Assembly (NCBI GenBank): GCA_030765045.1
Contig: CM060962.1
Span: 165,510,694 to 165,574,693 of the forward strand
Direction of reading: 5' to 3'
From: Tenodera sinensis
Taxonomy: Eukaryota > Arthropoda > Insecta > Mantodea > Mantidae
Length of the DNA stretch: 64,000 bases
Shown here: one piece after another, positions 9,847 to 22,175 of the stretch
Layout: each line of letters starts with the position of its first letter
Position numbering within the stretch: the stretch's first letter is position 1
The notes under the pieces: model-generated
The model's input: only the letters and a program-made list of their open reading frames with translations
The model's database searches: none
What the model was told of the DNA's origin: nothing
Translations under genes and position numbers: made by a program

Positions 9847-11151
9847 TTATAAAATAAGTTCTATGGCAATTTTCAAAGTATCACATTTCATAGTTTCACA
9901 GGTATGAATACATATCCTTGTCTTGTTTTCGATCAATTCCTTTAAGTTTTGTTGACTTCTTTGCTGCGGGCTGTTGAATTGCTCCCTTGTATGAGTATGA
10001 CATCTTTTATTTGAAGGTTCCCAGCTGTACTTGCGTTGTTGATATAATTGTTCATCTGTAATCTGATGGGTGTTTTCATGCGGCTGCTTATTACTCTGCG
10101 ATATTGAAGAAGATGTGCTCTTCCCAGCTTGATTAGCGATCTTGCAATCGCAAAGTGATTTATGGTATAATTCCCTCTTTTGCGCTGATTCTCTGTGTAA
10201 AGCTGTTTGTGAAGGTCTCATGGTGTGCTGCTCCTTAGGCTGGCGATTCAATGAAAGGTCCATTGGTTCATATGGGCCTGAAGTAAGATGAAACAATAAA
10301 ATTAATTAATGGTGTTATAATATTTGAAGTGGATATTCATATTCAGCAAGTGAACATTTATTAAAGATTGAATAAAAGACTATATTTAATTCAGGTATAA
10401 AAGAAAATGTTTTTGGCTTAGAGACAGATTATTTGAGATAAGTCACTTTGATATGAAGAAGAGAGTATTAAAAGGGATACTATAAGTCAGATGAATGATG
10501 AAAAACAAAATATCATATATGATATTTCGATTGAACATATGGTTTGGAGCTGAAATGCTAACGCTGGAAGACAGAATGTACACAAAAATTGCTTACGATG
10601 GAATTCCTACAATGAGCCAAATAAGGAACAATATAAACTAGCATTTCAATATTTAATAATTCTTACCTTGAATTTCCCCCAGTAGACTTTTCAGTGATGA
10701 AATATTTTTACAACTATCACAACTGCATTTATTGGGCCTAACTGGCATTGTAACTTTGTCAAGTCGTGTTGTGCAACGTCCAGGGGGCGAGCCATTGATG
10801 CTCGTGTTAGATTCATTTGCCCTGTTGATGTTTCCTACAAAAGAATAAAAGAATAATAATAAAAATAACAACAAGAGAAAACATTTAATGAATAGTGGGA
10901 AAAAAAAGTTATCGTGTTTTCCTACATTTGGCAATTTCATCGTTAGTTCGGATTTCCACTTTGACTTAATCTTTCAATGTGTAAAGGCAATGAATGATGA
11001 GCTGATAATTTCAAGTCCATTGTAAGGAAATACATGCCATTTAACATATAAAAACTTTTTCTGCGTATTTTGTTCCTATTTAATGACTTTCACTCGTAGA
11101 AAGACACCAAAATGTTTCTTTAAGGTATAATAAAATGGGCTTACCTGCCAT
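9847..11151 (-). CDS. Three-exon gene, 201-aa protein with PMDLS motif (right-arm copy)
   Basis: Inverted copy of 3119-4423. Coding exons on the minus strand are 11145-11151, 10667-10834 and 9847-10277, with the same phase-1 introns and splice sites. The encoded protein is identical, including CxCxxC (39-44) and PMDLS (63-67). Its promoter (TATA at 11271-11277, CCAAT at 11359-11363) mirrors the left copy. Intact introns show that the second copy arose at DNA level and not through an mRNA. A CtBP-dependent repressor role is inferred from the short motif alone. Confidence 0.8.
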
Positions 11152-11239
11152 TATGGAATGTATGTTATTGTTGCAGTGATGTGTAAATGCCAACTGATGT
11201 TTCGCCCTCTAGAACTGCAATCACACCTGTGTGTCTTGT

Positions 11240-11365
11240 GAGTCCGTTCACTCCTGCGGACGGTGTACCCTTTTATAGGTTAGAATGCTTTCCCCCACCA
11301 CACCTGTGCAGCTGCGCAGTAAAACAGCTACCCCACCACCCCGCCGAACTTTGTTTCTATTGGCT
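11240..11365 (-). promoter_or_regulatory. CCAAT/TATA promoter, right arm
   Basis: Mirror of 2905-3030: TATA box 11271-11277, CCAAT 11359-11363, the same E-boxes and G-rich motifs, with no sequence change that I can see. Confidence 0.7.
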
Positions 11366-12209
11366 AAACTAAGAAGTTAGCTTTCTTTCCAATATTTGGA
11401 TACTGTGAAATGATATACATAATAGCTTGTTTTATAATGAAAGTGACAAAGCCAGCCTTTAATGTAATTTAAAATGAATGTATGAACATCTGAATGATGT
11501 CTTTATTCTCTTTTCTTATTCAATGAACTGAATGCTGAAGGTTCAGTAAGAAATGACAAGAAATGTTATGCTTCAATAAAAAAATAAAGATGAATAACAC
11601 CGAGCAAAATGTTTAAAATATAGGCTGGCGGGATTCCTATTCATTATCATTGTTATTGTTCCCATCTCCATGCTACCATCAGTCATTCCCAGGGATTAAG
11701 TCACATAAGGAGTTTTGCGCCTTTAATTTCCTTTAACACCATAGAGCTCGTTTTGTATTCTGTCTACAAGCCCCACTTATCCGTTTTGGTTTGTATTTGT
11801 AATGAATATTGGTACGCAGTTTTCACACATTCTTTGAGTTGTTTCCAAACATATTCTCCCCTTAAAAGCCTCTGGATTGTAAGATTTAATAGTACAATTG
11901 TTTTATACAAACCTGCTATAAACTGGCAAACTTATTAAATAAACTTACATCTAGTGACAAAAAGTTCCTGTTGATAATTTATTAACCCCTTATCTATTAC
12001 TACTTGAGAAAAAATAAATACTTTCAGAGCATCAGGTCTCATTCACTAACTTTATTCAATAGCAAGGGTAAGATGAATGAAATTTTCATTATTCTGTCTC
12101 TTCAATTTTTAATCATTTGATAACAAAGAATAATATCAGGAGTTTCATATATTGAAATGAAATTAGCGTTGTGTATTTTTTATGCTCAGTTGTCGCAACC
12201 TCTATTTTT

Positions 12210-12514
12210 ACTTTTTCTACTGGTCAATAGGGGAAGTATCGTACTCCACCCAAAAATTCGAAGTCAAGATTTCACCGGAAATATATGTTCGAGGCCCCCT
12301 GAATCCAAAAAAGCAGGTTTACAAAAAGGTGCGTGTATGTGTGTGCTTGGGTGCATGTGTGTGAGTGTATGTGTGTAAGTGGGGGTGTCTGCGCGTGTGT
12401 GAGTGTGTGTATGTGTGTGTATGCTCGTGTGTGTATGTGTGCGTGTGTGTGCATGTCTAAATGTGTGTGTGAGTGTAGGTGTGTTTGCTAAAAATGTGTG
12501 TGTGTATGTGTAGG

Positions 12515-12550
<36 letters not shown>

Positions 12551-13258
12551 AGTCTGTGCTCAGCATAACTCAGAACGAAAATTCGGTTAAACCAAAGTCA
12601 GTTTTTAAGTTTAATGTCTTTCAAGGATGCGCCGCGAAGAATTTGAAAAGAAAATATCCCCCTTAACTACCCTTGACATGGAACATTTTTCGAAAATTTT
12701 GACTTTCTTGGAAATTGCTCTAACGATTTGATTAAAATGTCATATGTTTGAGATATTTTTTTGATAAATGAAATGTATATCTTGAATTTTCTGGGTGTAG
12801 CCCCTGTAGTCGTATTTATTCTGGGCGACTTTTGCATAACTGGTAAACCGTTAGAGATGGACCAAATCATACTATAGAGAATATAGATCTTGCTAAAATA
12901 CACAATTTTTGACTGAATAAATTTTCTTGTAGTGTGAATCATTTCGGAGATATTCCTTGTTATGTGTGTGAGTTTCGGAAAAACTTAGAACTTTCGTGAA
13001 ATGGATCATTGTTGTTCATTTTTTATATCTTAAGTGTGCAAAGACAACAGAATCTCAAAGCTTTTAAACATTAGACTATGGCAGAAAAGCCTGCAGTATT
13101 CTAACATTCTCCTTGCACCTGCAAGGAAATAAGCAATAAGATAATTTGTACAAATGTTTATCTCAACTAACACGAAGAAGATATAGGAATAAGATTTTGT
13201 AAGAATGGGAAGTACAAGAGGGTAGAAGTCACGTGAGTGTAACACATCAGATTTTTAA
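12210..13258 (+). repeat. Dispersed repeat family copy (right arm)
   Basis: Mirror of 1030-2060. The internal GT tract (about 12518-12548) is about 18 bp longer than in the left copy, and the T at 12215 is one of the three arm mismatches. It starts 'ctactggtcaatagggg' and ends 'aacacatcagattttt'. Confidence 0.8.
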
Positions 13259-13737
13259 TATTTGTGTTTATGTAGAAATGAAGTCAAAAGAATTTTCTGT
13301 ATGATTGAAAGGGGTTATTATATATGTTAACATGTGTTATTGCAGTAATTACTTTGACCAGAACTCTCGAATTTGTCAATAAAGAAACTAATAATAAGGC
13401 GAGATATTACTTAGTGTTTGAAATTTGCCCATTACTTTGAAACCTGTATTGCTGATGGTTCAATGATTCAGCTACGTTCCTCGGGTGCTTACTGTTCCTG
13501 CATTGTGGTATCGTTATTCTTTGGTGCGATTTAAAAAATATTACTTGCTAGGATTAAACAAGCATAGTAATCTCGTAAGATACTATAAACAAGAAAATAA
13601 ATGTATAAATAAGTGTCCTCTTAAACACCCCGGATATTTCACAAAGAAAACTGAGTAGAGTATCCTTGTGAAAAGTGATGCATTGGCTAACATAAAGTCC
13701 TTAATTTAAGGAACTTATAAATGAAGCTTATGCGGTT

Positions 13738-13765
13738 TTGTGCGTGTGTTTGCGCGTATGTATGT

Positions 13766-13811
<46 letters not shown>

Positions 13812-13920
13812 TTGTGCATTCATGTGTGTAGGTGTGCATGTGTATTTGTGTGCATGTGTGCGGGGTGTATGTGTGTGTGTGCGTGTGTGTTTACGTGTGA
13901 GTATGTGTGTGTGCCTGTAG
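13738..13920. repeat. GT-rich microsatellite, right arm
   Basis: Mirror of 380-551, 6 bp longer in the pure GT run (about 13771-13810). Confidence 0.9.
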
Positions 13921-14293
13921 GATTTTTTGGAGATATTTCCATGATTTTAGTTGAGTTTTGGGAACATAAACAAATGCGAAGTCAAGAGATGTGGATGGAC
14001 CCAAAAAATTCCTTGTGAATGCTTTTTCAGTAGAATTGCATGTAGCTTTTGATCAGTACACAAAGCCTTCCTTACTCTAATATCCCTCCTTGCACATAAA
14101 AGGAAATAAGCAGGGAGATAATTTGTGAAAATGTTTATCTCAGCTAACACGAAGATGTTAGTGCAAATAACATTTTGTATTAATTGTTAGGGCAAGAGTA
14201 GAGAAAGTTGCGTGAGGGTAACAGACGAGACAATATTTTCAGCTTAAGTAACATGTTGTCAAAGCTTAAATTTGCTTGAAAGAAACGAGAAAC

Positions 14294-15045
14294 AGCCTCT
14301 CTGATCGTCGAACATGATACTATACACAAAATGAATGTTGCAAGTATAAAATAACGTTATTTATAAAATAATACTGAAATTAAATGCGAGTATAAGCCAG
14401 TATTTCCATGAGGATTAACAGAATGCAAACAATCATGTCACAGTAAGAAACGTGTGTAGAGAGAACTCTATGAGCGTAAAAGATCGTGAGATAGTGCTTG
14501 CGTTGATTGTGCGGGACATCATTGAAGTCCATAAGGAATCCAAAATAAACAAAATAGATAAATAAAGAACAAAAAACTAGAAAACATGACACAGGAAAAG
14601 TGGACCGATAAAGCCTTGTGAATGTAAAAGCCTCATTACCCTTCCGCTTAATGGCTAGTGCAAAGTCAAAGATGTGTGCGGTCCGAAAATTTCAGTGAGA
14701 ATAGGTTTTTCTTCGGAAGAATGCGTGTGTGGGGGGGTAGATTTTGATCAGTAAAAGTTTCGTTATGTCGAACTGCAAGTTTGTTTTCTGCTAAGAGTTA
14801 TGTTACAGGTTTCCTTTTGTCCCCACTGTGTGGGAACGCATTGAAGTGTTGGAGGGGTTGGACGGCCATTCAACACAATGGGAAGGCAGGGAAACCCTCG
14901 CAGTGGGGGATCACATGGGTGGTCCACGCGTCAATACAGAAGTATTCTTTCGCTATTGAAAAGGTTTCTTCCTGCAGGTGGTGATCTTTGGCTGCTTTGT
15001 TAAGAGAAAAACACTAAGCCTGTTCAGACAGGAAAATGGGGATGT
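14294..15045. other. Sequence flanking the palindrome, nothing recognised
   Basis: Unpaired within the window. No coding region or repeat that I can support; short frames are not conserved with anything I know. Confidence 0.4.
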
Positions 15046-15471
15046 CTATGCTCGCCCCCTTGCAAGATGAAGCCTTGTTCTTTTCAAAACTGTCAGAGGG
15101 AAACATTTCCAACTGTCACATAAATATATCAAGATCTGAAAGGGGCCATTCATTGTAGGGTTTCTTACCCTCACGTTCTTCTTTCGAAAACACATGCAGA
15201 CACTAGAATAGGAGGGTCAGGGGAACGGGGTCATTAATTATCCTTCCTTTGTCATCCTCTATGCTCACCGTTGCAAGTTGAATCTTGTTCTTTTCAAAAA
15301 CTGTCAGAGGGAAACATTTCCAACTGTCACATAAATATATCAAGATCTGAAAGGGGCCATTCATTGTAGGGTTTCTTACCCTCACGTTCTTCTTTCGAAA
15401 ACACATGCAGACACTAGAATAGGAGGGTCAGGGGGGACGGGGGTCATAAATTACCCTTCCTTTGTCATCCT
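15046..15471. repeat. Tandem duplication, two 213-bp units
   Basis: 15046-15258 and 15259-15471 match closely from 'ctatgctc' through 'aaactgtcagagggaaacat', 'caagatctgaaaggggccat' and 'gacactagaataggagggtc' to 'ccttcctttgtcatcct'. Differences are mostly at the unit starts and in the G-run near the unit ends. No coding signal. Confidence 0.9.
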
Positions 15472-15544
15472 GATCGCGACAGACCATCCACCCTCTCTGT
15501 TTTCGGAATTCCCACGTGTCCAAAGAAATACCCATGTCACTTAA

Positions 15545-15690
15545 GGGGGGGGGGCGAGAGGAGTGTGAGGGGGCGGATTATTAATGGGGAAATTATGTTA
15601 AGTGGGGCAGAAAGCTCATACCTTTTTGGAAATTCCCCACATGTGGGGGTGGAGGGGTGAGGGGGAGGGGGAGGGGGGGAGGGGGGGCGT
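15545..15690 (+). repeat. G-rich tracts with quadruplex potential
   Basis: A G10 run at 15545-15554, then at 15644-15688 at least six runs of four or more G separated by one to four bases. This satisfies the simple G4 pattern on the plus strand. Whether it folds in the cell is unknown. Confidence 0.6.
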
Positions 15691-15699
15691 GACAGGATT

Positions 15700-17040
15700 T
15701 GATTAATGGGATATTTATGCAAATTGGTGGTGATAGCTCCTATTATGACTACTTATGTATTTTAAAAAAATTACACATGGTTGTTGTGCAAAGTAATAGG
15801 CACATGATGATTTGACTAAGACTTTTTACTTGGCTGGAGATATTCAAGTGCCTCTGTTTGCGGTCACATATTTTAAATTATATTAATAAGCAAATGCAGC
15901 AATAACACAACCACATTAGAAAATACAAATGGATGCACCAAACTGTGGATAATAGAAAGCGTGCTCGTCATAACCTATTTCAACAAATACAGAATTGTCA
16001 TATGAAATAGTTTTTTCACAAGTAAGTCATTGACATTGCCTTCAAGAGTTAAGTGTTCTGTTATTTGCCAAACCAAACTAAATTTACATAAATGAATTTA
16101 TATGTACATTAACATATGATTGATATTTTAATGGATGCCTATGAAACAAGATAATCATACTCTTGATATCTAACTCTCAAGTGGTATTTGCTAGACCATT
16201 AGCCAAATAATGTGTTTAATAGAGCATATTGACATAATAATGTGTTGGCTAAAGCTGTCACAAGAGTGTTAAGATTGCAAACCTGTGACTTTTGGCAGAA
16301 AATTTATTACTTGCTAGATAATCATATGTACAACTGCTGAAATTGTTTATAATTAAGCTTACTAGGTGAGCTACCAAAAGAATGAATTTGTGCACGTTTT
16401 GTCTGAACAGCAGACAGACAGAGCCTGTTCCGCACACTGTGCACTAAGTCACATGACCTTTACAAATGCCGATAACTTGACTCATCTTTAATGTAGCTCG
16501 ACTACTAAGCCTAATTATAATCCATCTAAAATTATCTATATTTTAAATGTAAATAGGGTAATGACCCAGCCCTTCTTTACCCAAGGCACTTTCATTACTT
16601 AAACTTTAGTTATACATAAATGTTGCTATTCGCTGCATTGTTTTTTTGTTTATTTCTAGGGTATGCATGATGGAAAGCTGGAGTTAAAGGTAGTCCCGTG
16701 ATTGTGGGTGTATAACTTCGCAAACTGTGCTTTTTTGGTGTCCAGTGCTGGTGCTGAATATAGTGAAATGGTGTGAAAGTGTTAAATGAAGTGAAACTCT
16801 TAAGAGGACATTTGTTGTCAGGCTAATAACGATCTAGTGAATGACAAAACAGGTGTTTACACATGGAGCAATACAGTATTGTATATATGTAGAAGAAGCC
16901 TCTTTGTGAGATCATTTGTGCTTGTTACGCAAATATGTCAAATTGTGTTATGCTAGAAGGAATAAATAAAAGTGTCAAACATGTGTAATTGTTCCCATTT
17001 CCCTGTCAAATACCACATCCTAATGTTTGATTGCATTTTT
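15700..17040. other. AT-rich spacer, nothing recognised
   Basis: No supported gene, RNA or repeat; many stop codons in all frames. Confidence 0.4.
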
Positions 17041-17301
17041 GTTTTTTTTTTTGCATTTTATAGTACCTATGTGAGGATCCGGGTATTGCGTAACCTTGTG
17101 TTACTTGAAACCCATTTTTAATTCTTTTATTTTTCTTTTTTTTTCTTTTTTTTATTTATTTTTTTTGCTTGCCCTTTTTTATTTTTTTTATTTTTTATTT
17201 TTTTTATATATACCCATCTGTCCTGATGGGTTACTAAGTTTTTTTTATTTATTTTGTTAATATAGATATATATTATTTTGATTATAGTTTAATTTTCATA
17301 T

Positions 17302-20300
17302 TTAAAGTGCAAGGCGCGTTATGTACGGCTGCATTGATTTGCTTAGACCAGAAGTTATCAGTTGCCAGCGTGTCTGTCTCAGAAAACTGACCCAATCCTT
17401 CCTCTGCGCAACTGGGCCATTATTCTGTTTAAGGATCCAGTACAATGTTCCCGTTACCAGCCAAACCACACAGCGTTGGAGTACAGTCTTCTGAAAATGA
17501 AATTCCAAACGCTGGAGCTTCTGAAGGCATGGTGGAGCTTCCGGTGGGCACCATTTGGTGATGTAAGTCCGGAGCTCCACCTAGATGACCTCAACCTGCT
17601 TACAGGAACCAATTCGGTGATCCAGTGTGTCAACGGCGGCACAAGAGGGACATTGGTTTGACTGAGCCCTTCCATGTCGCCAGAGTTTATCCGCTGTCGG
17701 TATAGCCTCATTTAAGACTTCATAGGCGGTTTCCTGCCAATCACTGGGCACATGTTTGCAAAGTAAATTCTGCCAGATCACTTTCCAATCCCTGGTATAT
17801 TTCTCTGCCACTCTGGGAACCAGATGAACTGTCGTGAGCATACGATAGTGGTTCCGGGTGCATTCGAAGGCCGCAATGTCATCGTTGTTGTCCAGAATCC
17901 GTTTTAGCTGAAGGACAGTGGGTTTAAATCCATAACCTGAGGGTTATGAAGCTGTTCCTCCCAGAAATTCTGATCAATTGGTGAACCAGATCCGCGCAAT
18001 GATTGTGTGGCGGTTTTCCCCAATAAGGCCATGCATTTCTTGGCAGTATCCACTAAGCCGCAACCACCTTTGGATGGAGGCAAACGTAGTTGAGGCCGGC
18101 TAACCTTATATGCTTTTCCAGTCCACAAAAAGTAACCAAGGAGTTGTTCCAGTTTCTGTGCGTCACGTTTTGAAATCGGCAGAATCTGTGCCACATACCA
18201 AATTTTGCTTAGACCATAAGTATGCAGGTACCAAATGCGTTGTAGCAAATTCAGGATCCGGATCCTCTCCAGGGATGAGGAATGGCGTAAACTATTAATT
18301 TTTTCCCTCCAGTTAACAGCAATAGTATCTTCTATATTTGCCATAAAGCAGACACCAAGTATCCTTGTAGTAGTGACACATTGCATCCCCAAGGTCTGTG
18401 GTGGTTCCGGCCAATTTCCTAATATTAGGATCTCCGATTTCTCAGCATTTAACACTGCACCGGACATCGTTGTGTACTGCTCCAATCCCTGTTGCATGGT
18501 CGTCATATCTTCATTATCTGCAGCCACCACGGTCACATCATCAGCATAGGCTGTAAGTGTGAACCGTTCATTGTATACACTGACTCCTCGCATGGTTTGT
18601 TGCAACCTCTGGAGTAAAGGGTTCAATGCCAATGAGAACAATCCCATTGATAGCGGGCAACCTTGACGTACTGGTCGTTTTATTCGTACCGGCCTGGAAA
18701 ACCATCCATTCCACAGGACTCGAGACTGTGCCGTGCCGTAGAGTCCCTGAATAAGATTGATTACCAGCACTGGAAATTTCGCAGCCGTTAAGCAGTTCCA
18801 CAGATACGAATGGCGCACTCTATCAAAAGCCTGTTGAAAGTCGAGATTGATCAAAGCCACCGCTTTATTGTCCCTGCGTAAATGGATCAACGTGTCACGC
18901 AGTTCCGCCAGTGTGACAATAATGTTCTTTTTCGATATTGCCGCTTGTTTACAATGCAAGATTTCTGCATATGCACCTTTTAATCGGTTAGCCAGAACTT
19001 TCGCAAATAACTTATAATCAGCGTTTAGCAGCGTTATTGGACGATAATCCTTCATGGTGGCGGTTTTCTGATTCTTCGGCACCAGGGTGATAACGCCATC
19101 TGCAAAGGTGGAGGGAAACGCTGCTGTCTCCCACAATTCCGCATATACTTCTATCACTTCGTTCTTGATTATTGGCCAGAACTTTCTATAGAATTCATAG
19201 GTGAGCCCATCAGGACCTGGAGATGTGTGTCGACAGGCTTGTTGAATGGCAACCAGCACCTCCCGCTCCGTGATAGGGCTAGTAAGTATTTTTGCGGATT
19301 CCTGGGTGATGCCGGTGTCAAACAGTTCCTGGTCCACACGCCTATAAGGGGTGTCTGCTTCTGGCGCTTCTTGAAATAAAGCTTGAAAATGATCCGCTAT
19401 AAGCTGAAGCTGGGCGCGCGTTAGAACATGGGCAGTTCCAGTGTGCGCGTCCCGTATTGTTTGAGGATATCTTCCATGTCCCTTCTGCCGCTCCTTTGCA
19501 AAATAATAAAATGAGTTCTGTTCCGCTGCATGCATGGATTTCGCGTTGGCTCGAACTTTGTGTCCTTATAACTGGTGTAAGTGTTTTAATTTGATGGTTT
19601 CTTTTACTTTTTTATCTCCGTCTGCACCTCATAGCCCTCCCTTTGCTTCAGATGTAGCCCCCACAGCGCCTCATTGTAAAAGTGTAGTAACTGCTTCTTG
19701 GCCTGTGCCCTCACAATACCCATGGATTTAAAAAGGTAACGAATCGCTAGTTTTGCCGTGTTAACCCACCAAAAACTTTTCCGAGTTGAATTTCTGAAGG
19801 CCGACTGTAACTGAATCCATTTGATCTGAAATTGTTCCCGAATGTCTGTGTCCTCCAGCATAGAATTATTGAGTTTCCAGTAGCCACGGCCGGCGGTCTC
19901 AAGCCTTATTTCATTAATATGCAATTGACATAGTACTGCATGGTGGTCGCTAAAAGCCACCGGAATGACCCAAATTCGATGGACATTTGGAGCCATTCTG
20001 GGAGATAGGTACTGTCGATCGATGCGTGAGGCCGAAGTGTTGCGGATAAATGTGAATTCCACTTCATTCCCATGCTTGATCTCCCATGCGTCAAGCAGTT
20101 GCAGCTGTGTCACTAGGTGTTGTAGCATGAAGCTAAAATTCGTAGCACCTTTTTGGTCCTTCGCCTGCAGTGTGCAATTGAAGTCGCCTGCTAGCAGAAG
20201 TTCCTTGCCTTGTAGCAAATGCGGGGTTACATCGGTTTGAAAGAAACGCTCTCTCTCTTGTCCCAGCTGGAGCGTATGTGTTAACCAGTACGGTCTCTTC

Positions 20301-20573
20301 CAAAGTAGCGGAGAGGACCCGTCCGTCGGGATCCATCTGAAAATTCTGCAGGGGAAGTCCCTTCCTGTACACTATTGCCGTTCCTCTGCCGTTCAAACCT
20401 AGGTTAACTTTATAGTCGTAATTGTAAAGAGCATCCAAGTTGTAAGTATTTACTTCTTGGAGGAAGCATATTTCAATGTTGTTCACCTGGAGGAAACTAT
20501 TGAGAAGTTTTTGGGTTACTAGATTTCTGCACCCATTCACATTCACTGTTGCCACCGTTCGTAGATAGATCAT
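17302..20573 (-). pseudogene. LINE ORF2: endonuclease-reverse transcriptase, frameshifted
   Basis: The endonuclease starts at 20573 with NVNG and LQEVN, then GRGTAIVYRKG. A 2-bp loss in a GA run (about 20249-20259) shifts the frame; the second half resumes with LAGDFNC and SDHHAVL, so all AP-endonuclease signature residues are still present. A further shift in an A-run near 19604 and a stop near 19568 separate it from the RT (17904-19535, 543 aa) with YADD. Another shift near 17915 leads to the C-terminal segment with CPSCAAVDTLDHRIGSC, a CCHC knuckle, and a stop at 17581 splits the tail. ORF2 normally nicks DNA and primes reverse transcription on target. Frameshifts in simple runs could be partly sequencing error. 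Confidence 0.85.
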
Positions 20574-20648
20574 GATGAAAGCGACGGTCGCAAAGATAGT
20601 ATAACTCGGGCGTCTACGTTCTTGGCCTCGTGCATTGCTACTAGTATG

Positions 20649-22175
20649 CTATTGTTCGGTCTCTGGATGTCTAGCTGGAGTTATCTGTGCCGGAGGATTT
20701 CCCCTAAGCCTTGGGTCACATAAGGACACCTGGGGCTTCCGTGTTACCTGAAGTAGAATCGACGACTCCGCTTCTGTGGCCCTCGCATCAGGTTGAGATG
20801 GATGGGATCCACCAGCCACCTCTGGACGCCGATAAATTGCGACTGCTTCAGCTGACCTTGGTTGGTCCTCTTGGGATCTGTGCGGCCGTTCGAGTACTTG
20901 CGGTCGAGAATCACTCGCAGATGGTCGCGCCGCTACGGTGATGACGGGTGTGTCCTCCCGGTAATGGGAGTCAGCTCCTATCTCCACCGCTGGGCACCTC
21001 ACACTTTGTTGTAACTGTGCTGCTTCGCCGTCACCCTGGGGATTGCTTCCCGCGTCCCTCCTTGCAGGTAGAACCTCACCGGTGTTCCTGTCACCTCCCT
21101 CCTCCAGGATACTGCTGCCTATCAATGCTGAGGCAGGCTCTTGTGTCAGTACTCCAGCCGTATCTGCTATGTCTGTGGACGGTACTTGTAATTGGCGTGC
21201 CGCCTCATGAGCTCCTTCCGCATCTTCCTCCAGCTCCATTTGGGTATTCCAGGATGGTTCTTCCTTATGGGCTTTGCTTGTCTTCGCCCGCTTGGCCCGT
21301 TTATTCTCGGTCGGGCGTTTCTCTTCTTCTGCAGCTGTCTCAGTCACAAGTGGACCCACCTCGGGTGGTATTATCTCCTCCGGATTGGCCAGATGTACTC
21401 GTTTCCCAGTGGTATCTCGAACTATGGAGGCATACTCCCTTCGCGGTGCAGACCTTGCTGCTTCCTGTTGACTGTCATTCACCACGGACGTTTGCCTGTT
21501 TTCATCCGTAGAATGCGCTCCCTCACTCTGCGTGTCCACTACCGCCTTCGTCGGTTTTGTGTCGTTTCTCCGTCCAGTCGTCACTGGGCGCATTGCGGTC
21601 GGACGGTGGGGGCAAAATTCCTTTAAATGTGCCGTGCTACTGCAGACGTAGCAGGATCTGGGTTGGCCGGCGTAGGACACCGATAATCTGTAGCTGCCAA
21701 TGACGATAAAACTAGGGATGTTCGTCTTCAGTTGCATCTTTACCGCTCGTACCCCATTAAACACCGGGACGCGATATTGTCGGCTCCATTGTTCCTTCCG
21801 GACATCATATACCGTTCCGTAACACTGCAACGCTGCTTTTAAGACCTCTGCCGAGAGCTCTGGGGATACATCAAACACTCGGACATTAACAGCATTACCG
21901 GTCACGTGTTCGATGAGCACTTTAGTCATCTCGCCATTCATGTATGTGAAAGGTGTTTCCGCCGAGAAGGTATTGAGGTTTTTCTCCAGCAAGAGTGCCG
22001 ATATTAATTTAACATAAATTGCCCGTTCACTTGCGATTAACTGTATTGTATCCACTTGTTCCGCATTTAACCGTAATGTATCTGCTATGAAATCATGCAC
22101 TTCATATGCCGACGGTCGCGTTGCACTTAAAGCAAACTTGATCCGGAGGGTATTTTTCCTCGCGTACATTTCCAT
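20649..22175 (-). CDS. LINE ORF1: gag-like RNA-binding protein, 508 aa
   Basis: An uninterrupted frame with a single CCHC knuckle CYVCSSTAHLKEFC (C-x2-C-x4-H-x4-C, about residues 176-189) that would bind the element RNA. The N-terminal 170 residues look like a folded RRM-like region. The C-terminal 300 residues are Glu/Thr/Pro/Ser-rich and probably disordered. It lies 76 bp upstream of the endonuclease start, the usual ORF1-ORF2 order. It is intact while ORF2 is not. The ATG follows a plausible 5' UTR. No host function is suggested. Confidence 0.75.
   Translation of the reverse strand: MEMYARKNTLRIKFALSATRPSAYEVHDFIADTLRLNAEQVDTIQLIASERAIYVKLISALLLEKNLNTFSAETPFTYMNGEMTKVLIEHVTGNAVNVRVFDVSPELSAEVLKAALQCYGTVYDVRKEQWSRQYRVPVFNGVRAVKMQLKTNIPSFIVIGSYRLSVSYAGQPRSCYVCSSTAHLKEFCPHRPTAMRPVTTGRRNDTKPTKAVVDTQSEGAHSTDENRQTSVVNDSQQEAARSAPRREYASIVRDTTGKRVHLANPEEIIPPEVGPLVTETAAEEEKRPTENKRAKRAKTSKAHKEEPSWNTQMELEEDAEGAHEAARQLQVPSTDIADTAGVLTQEPASALIGSSILEEGGDRNTGEVLPARRDAGSNPQGDGEAAQLQQSVRCPAVEIGADSHYREDTPVITVAARPSASDSRPQVLERPHRSQEDQPRSAEAVAIYRRPEVAGGSHPSQPDARATEAESSILLQVTRKPQVSLCDPRLRGNPPAQITPARHPETEQ

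Larger units (their letters stand above)
7157..14293. repeat. Right arm of giant palindrome
   Basis: Mirror copy of 1-7113 in inverted orientation. It is 24 bp longer than the paired part of the left arm: about 18 bp extra in the GT tract near 12520-12550 and 6 bp in the GT tract near 13772-13810. From 14294 rightward the sequence is not matched inside the window; its partner, if any, would lie upstream of base 1. Confidence 0.97.

Noticed and set aside
1..14293. Head-to-head dimer of a hairpin-ended DNA virus (parvovirus- or poxvirus-like)
   Set aside because: No capsid, replication or polymerase gene, and the arms contain a host dispersed repeat found elsewhere in the window.
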